DNA of 64,000 bases, taken from Liolophura sinensis. Its lineage: Eukaryota; Mollusca; Polyplacophora; Chitonida; Chitonidae. This document shows, piece by piece, positions 53,901 through 62,900 of this stretch. The position numbers and the translations under genes were made by a program. How positions within the stretch are numbered: position 1 is the first letter of the stretch; each line of letters opens with the position of its first letter. The stretch covers positions 77,902,028 through 77,966,027 of the forward strand of contig NC_088295.1 of assembly GCF_032854445.1 (NCBI RefSeq). Direction: 5' to 3'. The notes below the pieces were generated by a model. The model had not been told where the DNA came from and made no database searches. It saw only the letters and a list, made by a program, of their open reading frames with translations.

Positions 53901-56900
53901 TCCCTTCCCGGTTTCCTCTACCAATAAAATTGACAACCATGGTATAAGTGACAAATTCATGAGTATGACATTTACCATCAGTCAAGTAAGTAAACAAATA
54001 AACTTACTCATAGTGATACTGGAGAAAACACAAATGTACTTGTACAGGTCGATTCTTGGCAGTCTCTGATTGGCGCTTTTTGTGTTTTTGTGTAGCCCCA
54101 GAGGATTGCACTTATGACAGCAGCAAGTGCAGTGCGAGTGCCAACATGATATGTAAGCCCAACGGAGATCGATCGTCGTGCCAGTGCAAAGACGGTTTCG
54201 TTCAGACATCTGATGGATGTGAAAGTAAGACATGTAAAACTTTAACTATCGCAGCTTTATTTGCGAGAAATTAAATTTTATTGTCATTTTATGTCATGTT
54301 TTACGACATCAGTTTACTGTGTTTCTGATATCCATTGTCCAGTGTCTGAGCTTGTCTGAAAAATATCTTCAAAACTAGTGGATGGACTGTAATCAAATTT
54401 GGTTTCAGAGTTGGTACCTGTATAACTGGTTAGATTATGGTGACTGTTTTAGAAATTCTGAATGATTACTGCTTGTCTGTAAGAGATGGCCTCAATCACT
54501 TGGCTGGATTTCATTAAATTTGCTTGCATGCTTTTTTTATGATGGCCGTCCTTCTTGAATAATTGATAAGGCCTTGCTGCATGACTCCATCTGTCCTCTT
54601 GATCATCTTTTAACCATTCTGATATTTTGACTAGTTGTTACATTGTTTACAGATGTAATGTCATGAAAGGGGCAGATATTTGTTTTGTCTACAAAACCTT
54701 AGTAGTAACCTGTTTCATGTAGAAACCATCCATAGATAACATAGATTTCATAGAAGACAAAACCAATTGGATCACCTTGGGCATTTATAATTATCAGGAA
54801 GGGCTGGTGTCACCGGTATTATTTGACCCTAGATCGCAGGGATCCCACATCTGTGTTTCCACATACTGTAAATCTTCAACCTTTTCAACCACTAAAGCAC
54901 TTTTGTGTAGTGGAATGTATGCACGCAATTAATGTGAATATGATACTGAAAATGATTCATATGAGTCACTCAAAATGCAGGCTTCATAAAACTGTGCAAA
55001 TTGTTTCTCAACACCCCATAGTTCTCTCATAATGTTTCAAAATATTGGTTGCAGAGGCAGTTGAAAGGTTGAAGAATTGGGGTGGTCAGAGGCATCCCAA
55101 GGCTTTCAGTCAATCAGTGTGCTTAGAGCAATCATGTGTACATGCATTCAGCGTTTTGTACCATGCAGCATTTTGTAACATTTTTCTGGTTGACTATATT
55201 CTTCTGTTTGATTTGTAGACAAGAATGAGTGTGAGGTGAATGGAGAAGTTATCTGTGGACGAAATGAGCGCTGCGAGGACACATTTGGAAGCTTTGACTG
55301 TGTATGTGATGAAGGATTCAGTCGACCTAAACCTGACGCTGATTGTGAAGGCAAGTTTTTAGAGATCTCAGTATAATAATCATGATTGTTGTAAGTTGAA
55401 ATTTTGTGAGAGGACTCTATGGAGATTTGTTTTTATCACAATGGTTGGAAGTGAAACCTGAACATTTTGAAAACCTACAGAATAAGTACATGTAAGTTCT
55501 CATAGCTGAAAAATAAAAGTTCTCTAACAGTGTTCACACGTCAAGACAAGAGTCCATGTGTCTAAATTTATCAGTATACAGTTGTTGCTCATCGTAGATC
55601 ACCACAAACACATACCATTGTTTTTTTTTATTTTTAGATATTAATGAGTGTGCAGATGATCCTTGTCCACTTCTCTCGGAATGCAAGAACACTGTTGGTG
55701 GATATAACTGTGTCTGTGATGAGGGGTACAAAATGGTGACAGATCCAGAAGACGACACCCAGTCATGTCAAGGTACTGTAAAATGTCGATTTATTGTTTT
55801 CTTAGATTGCTTGTTCATTTATGAAGTACACAGGGCCATCAGTACTTTCTGCCTCTCAGGCAAGCTTCAAAACAATATCCTTATCAGGCAGAATTTTGGC
55901 TATTACATCTGCCCATAAAACTGACCCCAATCCCGTACATGTAAGTGAAAACTTCTCAGGTATGACATTGTTATGCTGTTGCAGTTGCAGTTAACTAGAT
56001 GCTTGTGGTTATTATTTTTAGACCTGAATGAATGTGATGAGGAAATGTATAACTGTCCATCTAACTCCGAATGTGTAAATGAAGTGGGCAGTTACACATG
56101 CAGATGCAAGATTGGCTTCACTGGAGATGATTGTACAGGTGAGAATTTCTAAACTCCGTAGCTTGTCTGAACTACATTCGCCACTCTCCATGCTCAAATC
56201 TACTATGAAGAACAACAAACTACATGTAGACTAGCCCGAGACCTCAGTCTAAGGGGGGCTTATATACACTGAAATGCGGGGACTGCTGGCCACCCTTATC
56301 CCGAGGGATATGTGCGCCCGATTCCAGTATAATGCCTACAAAGAGCTACCCCCTTATTCAGTTCCGATGCGTGTGTGCTAGATTCATCCTGAATACACAT
56401 ATAAAATTTTAAAAGCTAAAATATTTACACACATTTTGCCGCAATTGCTACTTGCCTTTGCATCACCATTCTCCAAAGTTAAAAATACACTCATATTTGG
56501 CAGGTTGCTATGCGCTGCCATGTTTTTTAAAATCTGGGTCAGGATGTGCGCATGTGCAGCAGCGGTTGACCGTTCCCTGAAATTTAGAATGGAACGGTTA
56601 CCAAAGACAACCCCACTTTGCACTGCAAACTTAACTTGACATTTCACACATTGTGGAGTCCATCATTCTGCTCCATAACCTTCAGACAATTGCAAATTTG
56701 CTCCTCCGCAGTAACATGAGTTGCTGTCTGTCAGAACTGCTGTCTTTCAGAACTGACAGCTAGCTGATCAAAACATAGAGACGTGGTGAAAGTCCAACCA
56801 CGCAGGTGCATCAAGCAACAACCTGATTTATCAGGTCACGATGTTGACAGGGCACGCGAGCGCAAGTCACAACTGTGAATTGTCTTGTATTTACTGGCCT

Positions 56901-59900
56901 TAAAGGCCTTATGCCGCATAACAGATTGTGGCAAAAATTGGCAGAGGAAAAGAAAATGCCTCAGTGAACATAGTTTATTGGAGTTTTGCCCGGTAAATGT
57001 ATTTATTGGCTCATTTTGCATGGATTTTTGTGGCGTAATAAGCTGTTTTTAAATACCACTATTTTAACTTGGAAGACTCCTCGACTTTGAGCTACAGCTA
57101 ACCCCATATTAAAAGATCACAGAAGAGATCCTTGGCTACATGTATACATACGATTTATTTTTATGTTTGTTTGTTTTTTTTTCTTTATCAACTTGAAACA
57201 TTGAAATAAAGGTGATTTACTGCTGGTGTGTTTGTACAATATTGATCTGTCTTTCTTGTTTGTTCAGATGTCAATGAGTGCACGAGTAAGGGCAGCTGTA
57301 GTCCAAATGCTGTATGCAGTAACAATGAGGGCTCTTTCATCTGCACATGTTTGGAAGGCTATGTTGGAAATGGAATTACATGTGAAGGTATGAAAATGGC
57401 ATTGTTTTAACATGTTGAGGAGAATAAAGGGCTGCACTTTGAGTATCGAAAAATATTTTGAGTAAGCACAGGTCAGCATTAAACACAAATTAAATAAAAG
57501 TAATGACCTACCTATCTGGTTACCTGGTTCCACAGTTATGGTATTTAATAAAAGCTAAAATGACACTTTAAAAGTTCTATATGTTATAGTTTTATTTTAA
57601 AAAAAGTAACAAAAATAAGGTTTTTGTGCATTTGCAGATAGGTGAAAGTTATTTATCTGTATTAATCTATATTTGTTGTATTATTTCTTGATCAGATCTT
57701 AATGAATGTAATGCCGGTAGCCATGACTGTGCTCAGAACGCGAGATGTGTTAACCATGATGGTGGTTTCAGTTGTGTCTGTCGAGATGGCTATTCAGGTC
57801 ACTGTGACGCCTGTGAAGGTAAGTTTAGGCAGATTTACCTGTGTGCAAGCCCCAGGTATCACCACAATTATCTGTAGGCCAGTACCACATTTCACTGCAG
57901 TCCCCACTGTTAACGCCGTTTAAGTTGTAGTAGTGCCCGATTCTTACGTTTTAAGCTTGCGACTTTATGCGGGGCAGCCATCATGAATGGTGATTGATGA
58001 ATTTATAACATTTATGCATTTCATCTCCGATGCCATGATCAAATGTATTACCATCATCATAAAAATCTATTGTGTCCAAATGAAACACAAAAACTATTTT
58101 GGATCTTTTTAATGATGTTGTTAAGTACGAGGTAAAACCCAAAGCATACATCTTTTCAATGATTATTAAAATGCTATTTAAATATGTAATCATGTAGTGA
58201 AATTGGATTGTTGTTAATTTTGGGTTTTTTTGTTTGTTAGACATCAATGAGTGTGCTACAGGCCTGGCCAATTGCTCTGCACACTCTAATTGTATCAACA
58301 CCCCTGGCTCCTATGATTGTGTGTGCTTGGAGGGTTTTACTGAGGAGGAGGGAGTTTGCCAAGGTAGGTGTCACTCACATACATGTGGCTAGACAATGTT
58401 TCTTTTTTATTTTCTTTTTAACTGATTGATAAAGGGTTTGAGGGTTAAAAATTGGGCATGGTCAGTACCTTTCTCATAGTGAAAAGATATTTTAAATGGC
58501 TTTTCATCTGACCGACCCGGATGGCTCAGTTGGTGGAGCTTCCGCAGTAGGTCAAACGTCAATCCTGGATTGGATCATATGCAAGACCTTTAAGGAAGTA
58601 AAATAGGCCAGTCTTCCGATTGATTTATGAAAAAAATCTGTTCTCAATCTTCTTCCTTCTGTCAGTATCTTTCAGTTTACTTGCACACTCTTTCGTCATC
58701 ACATGACTGAAAAAGTGTTATGTACAACCTTAAACTTTTCTTTGCCTTTGAATCTTTACTCAACCACCTGCCTATCAATATTTGTCCTGGAATTGTAGTT
58801 TTGAATCTTTTTACTGGGGCCTCCATGGTTGAGTGGTCAGCTTGCTATCACAGCACAATAACTCAGGAGCATCACACTAAGATAATTGGCGTGAGCTTAT
58901 GGTCAGCTTGCTATCACAGCACAATTACGCAGGAGCTTCTCACTAAGATAATTGGCGTGAGCTTATGGTCAGCTTGCTATCACAGCACAGTTACCCAGGG
59001 AGCTTCTCACTAAGATAATTGGCGTGAGCTTATGGTCAGCTTGCTATCACAGGCACAATTACCCAGGAGCTTCTCACTAAGATAATTGGCGTGAGCTTAT
59101 GGTCAGCTTGCTATCACAGCACAATTACCCAGGAGCTTCTCACTAAGGTAACTTCAGGAATTTTTCACTTTGAAATATGTAGCTCTGCACAATGACCCAG
59201 GAGCTTCTCATCAAGGCGGCAACTGAGAGTTCAAGTCCAACTCATGCTGGTTTTATCATTGGTCATATGTGGGAATGCCTGCCAGCAACCTGTTGAAGAT
59301 CGTGGGTTTACCCAGGGCTCTGCTCGGTTTCCCCTTGCCGTAATGCTGGCCGCAGTTTTATAAGTGAAACATTCTCAAGTACTCCGAGAAGCATAAATGA
59401 AATAAACAATAACAGGCAGGTTTATAAGTGGAGGAAACTGGAGTAAACCACCGTCCTTGATCAGGTACCTTTCAAACTTCCTGACTTGAAGCCACAACAA
59501 AAGCAGGGTGGCTGCATTCGAGCACATGACTTTCTCAAGGGCCAGCATGGTAACTGAGCAAACTTAGTATTCTTTTTCTATGTTTAAGTGAAAATATCTG
59601 GTCTACAGCTTGCCATGCTGCTGATGAAATGCTCAGACTGAGGTGGCTTCCTCTCCGGCCAGCTGCGGATGGTCGTGGGTTTCCCACGGGCTCTGCTTGA
59701 TTTCCTCCCACCATAATGCTGGCCACCGTCGTATTAGTGAAATATTTTTAAGTACAGCGAAACACACAAATCAATAAAGAATTAATTTAAACTGAGGTTT
59801 TTTTTCTTGTGTTTCAGATATTAATGAGTGCAAGCTAGGCACCCATAGATGCAGTGAAAATGCTCAGTGCAGGAACACAAGAGGCTCTTACAGATGGTGC

Positions 59901-62900
59901 ATGTAATGCAGGCTACGAAAAGGGCTCCAACAACCTATGTGAAAGTAAGGGCTGACATCTTGTTCCACAAGTACTGTTGAGCCATGGGATATTAGTTTTC
60001 TACATGAACCGAAGTGGACTGTAGGTTTACACCTTGATTGTCAGTCCGTCAATCTGACAGTCCATCCATGAGTCCATCAGAAATTCCAAAAATTTTCAAA
60101 ACAGATTACACATTATGTTTGAGTTTAGGCAAAAGTATAGCTGGTCTTCGACTGACAGCTTTTTGGGTTTTTTTTTTAAGCGGTTTTTTCATATTGATCT
60201 GAAATCTGATACATTGTTTCACCTGGGATATAATATACTATATCCCCCGATTTCACCATGATAAGTTACAAATCAAGTTCCAGTTCCAGACTCTTACTTC
60301 TATTTTCATCAAAATTTTTGGATTTTAACTTTTGTTTGGGACTATGAGAGTTTCTCAAACATGTCATCCTTTTGAATTGAATTTTGACACACTCTATGGT
60401 AGTTTACACATCACGTTCAAGTTTCAGGCCCCTTTTGTCAGTTTTCAACAAACTTGTACAACCAACAGAACATTGGAGTTTTGAGAATGATGGCGTTAAT
60501 GTTCTTAACCTTCCTGAGATCTGTTTGTTTGCACTGTTTTAGATATTGATGAGTGTTCACAAAAGGCAGACCTGTGTCATGTTCATGCCGCCTGCACCGA
60601 CACGGAAGGAGGCTATGAATGTACATGGCAATAATGGTTATGCTGGCGATGGAATAACTTGTGAAGGTGAGTGAGATAAGCCAGTTTCAGTAAATGATAA
60701 TCAAAAATTGCTCTTTTTTCCTGTTGGGCTTCACCCATTGAAAGGAAAAGACATCTAAAAACTGAAGAAGGCATTACTAATAGACCACGTGAAGCTATGC
60801 CTAAATATATAATTTCATATCCTTTTTTGGATTTTTGTGAAAAGAGTAAAAGGCATTCAAACAGTTGAATGCCTTTCGACACCTTTCAAAAAATCTGAAA
60901 GAATAAATGGAAGTATTTTTACGCATAGTTTTCATTTGTCTGTATGATGAACCTTATTTAACATTTTAGCTTTCTTTTACTTCAAATTGTTGCTTTATGG
61001 GCGGAGCAAATAATTTTTTAACCCCCCCCCCCCCCCCCCCACACAGACATAAAGTAAACTTCAATTAATATATTAGTTGTATTAAATTAGAAATACAAGA
61101 ACAGAATTAAAAACTCAGTTTTAATGCCAACTTGTGTTCTGTCAGTATTAGTAATTCTGCTCTTAATTGTAATCATGAATTACATCTTTTTTTCTTTTTT
61201 TTTTTTCTGGAAACTTTATCTTGTTTCAAATTGTAATATTTTGTCCACTTCATTTGAAACAGAGGTGTCAGCATCCCAGTGTGGAACACTGACATGTCAT
61301 GAGACAGCTGTTTGTGTTACTGACAACCTGTGCCAGTGTCCAGTTGGTTATGCTGGTGTCCCCTTGGAGGGTAGTAATGGTTGCCAAGGTAAGTCATGTG
61401 TTCACATTGTGTTTGGTTATTGGGTAATGCATTCTACAGTATTTTGTTTGCAATTCAACAACAGTAAGTTTGTCATATGTGTAAAGACAGGGAGATAAAT
61501 GTAATTCCAAAATCCATATAATCTCTGTGAACATGTTTGATTAGAGTTACGATAACCCTTCAAGGATGAGGTTGTGAGGTCTGTTGTTTTTTTAGTTTTT
61601 TAATGGAAATTTTGGTTCTGTCATATATGCATGTACAATTACTTTTTTAGGTTTTATCATTAACCATATATACATGGTACATGGTTACGTTTGTATACAT
61701 AGTTGTTTGTTAACATATTTTTTTGTGTACTATTTGCTCTTTAATAGATAATTTGTAAAATTCAGCTTTTTGTGAAGTTTTTACAGTTTAAAACTTGTAA
61801 TCTTGTTGCTTGATCTCCAAAAGCTGGAAATTCAAAGAAACTGTTCCAAGCCTTAAAAAGTTCTTGTCTGTAATAACAGGTCATGTTTTTTGTTGCTCTT
61901 GTTTGTAACAGATTTGAACGAATGCGAACAGGCAAATGACTGTGATCCAAATGCTGATTGTGAAAACTCTGACGGGTCTTATGTCTGCGCGTGTCAAGAC
62001 GGCTATAGTGGCGACGGAAAAACATGCACAAGTAAGATGCCATTCAGTTGCATCATTTCTTTCTCTGTGCTTGAAACATTGTCAGGCTGGGGCCTCCATG
62101 GCTAGCATTCCAGGGCAGCACTATGACCCATTAGCCCCCCCACCAATGCGGTCACTGTGAGTTTATGTCCATCTCATGCTGGCTTCCTCTCAGGAAAGTC
62201 TGCCAACAATCTGCTGGTGGCGGTTTTTTTCCTCCTGACTCCCCTGATTTCCTCCCATTATAATGCTGGCCACTGTGGTATAAGCGAAATATTCTTGAGC
62301 ATGGTGTAAAACACCAATGAAATAAATAAATAAACATTGTCAAGATTTGTATAAATAACATAGTGTTTTAACAGATTTTCACAAGTAATTCCATGAATTT
62401 CATGACTTTTTTGTTTTTTTTGAGAAATGAGATGACATCAGATCCACCTGCTCCTCATGTTACATAATTTATATTTTTTCTGAGAAGTGGTGGGGGGATA
62501 TACATATGTATTTTATTGACTAAACTGTTAATTAAAATTCTTTCATTAACATTAGGGGTATATCAGGTGAAGGTTGACTTTTGGAGATAAAGATGTGCTT
62601 GGAATACCATGTTATGAATTAAATCAGTGCATTTTCCACACATTTCACAAGGAAAGAAATGAGGTGAAACTATAACGTCATTGTGACATCAACAGTGTCT
62701 GTGACACACTCAGTGAGCATTTAGTGATTCTCTGCCTAGCATACGTATATGTAAGTTTGCTAAATGCTAGTTTAGATGGAAGTGAGATTTTTAATGGCTG
62801 CTGTGTGAATGTGAATGTGAATGTGTGGAAGTTGCCGTGTTTATGTGAGTTGGCATGTTCATGTGATCTGCCATGTTGGTGGGAGCTGCCATGTTTATGT

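Noticed and set aside
61022-61060. C19 followed by 'acacag' as the polypyrimidine tract and acceptor of an extra exon
   Set aside because: The sequence after it has no cysteine-rich coding potential and no donor in matching phase; the chain from 60666 to 61263 is already in phase.
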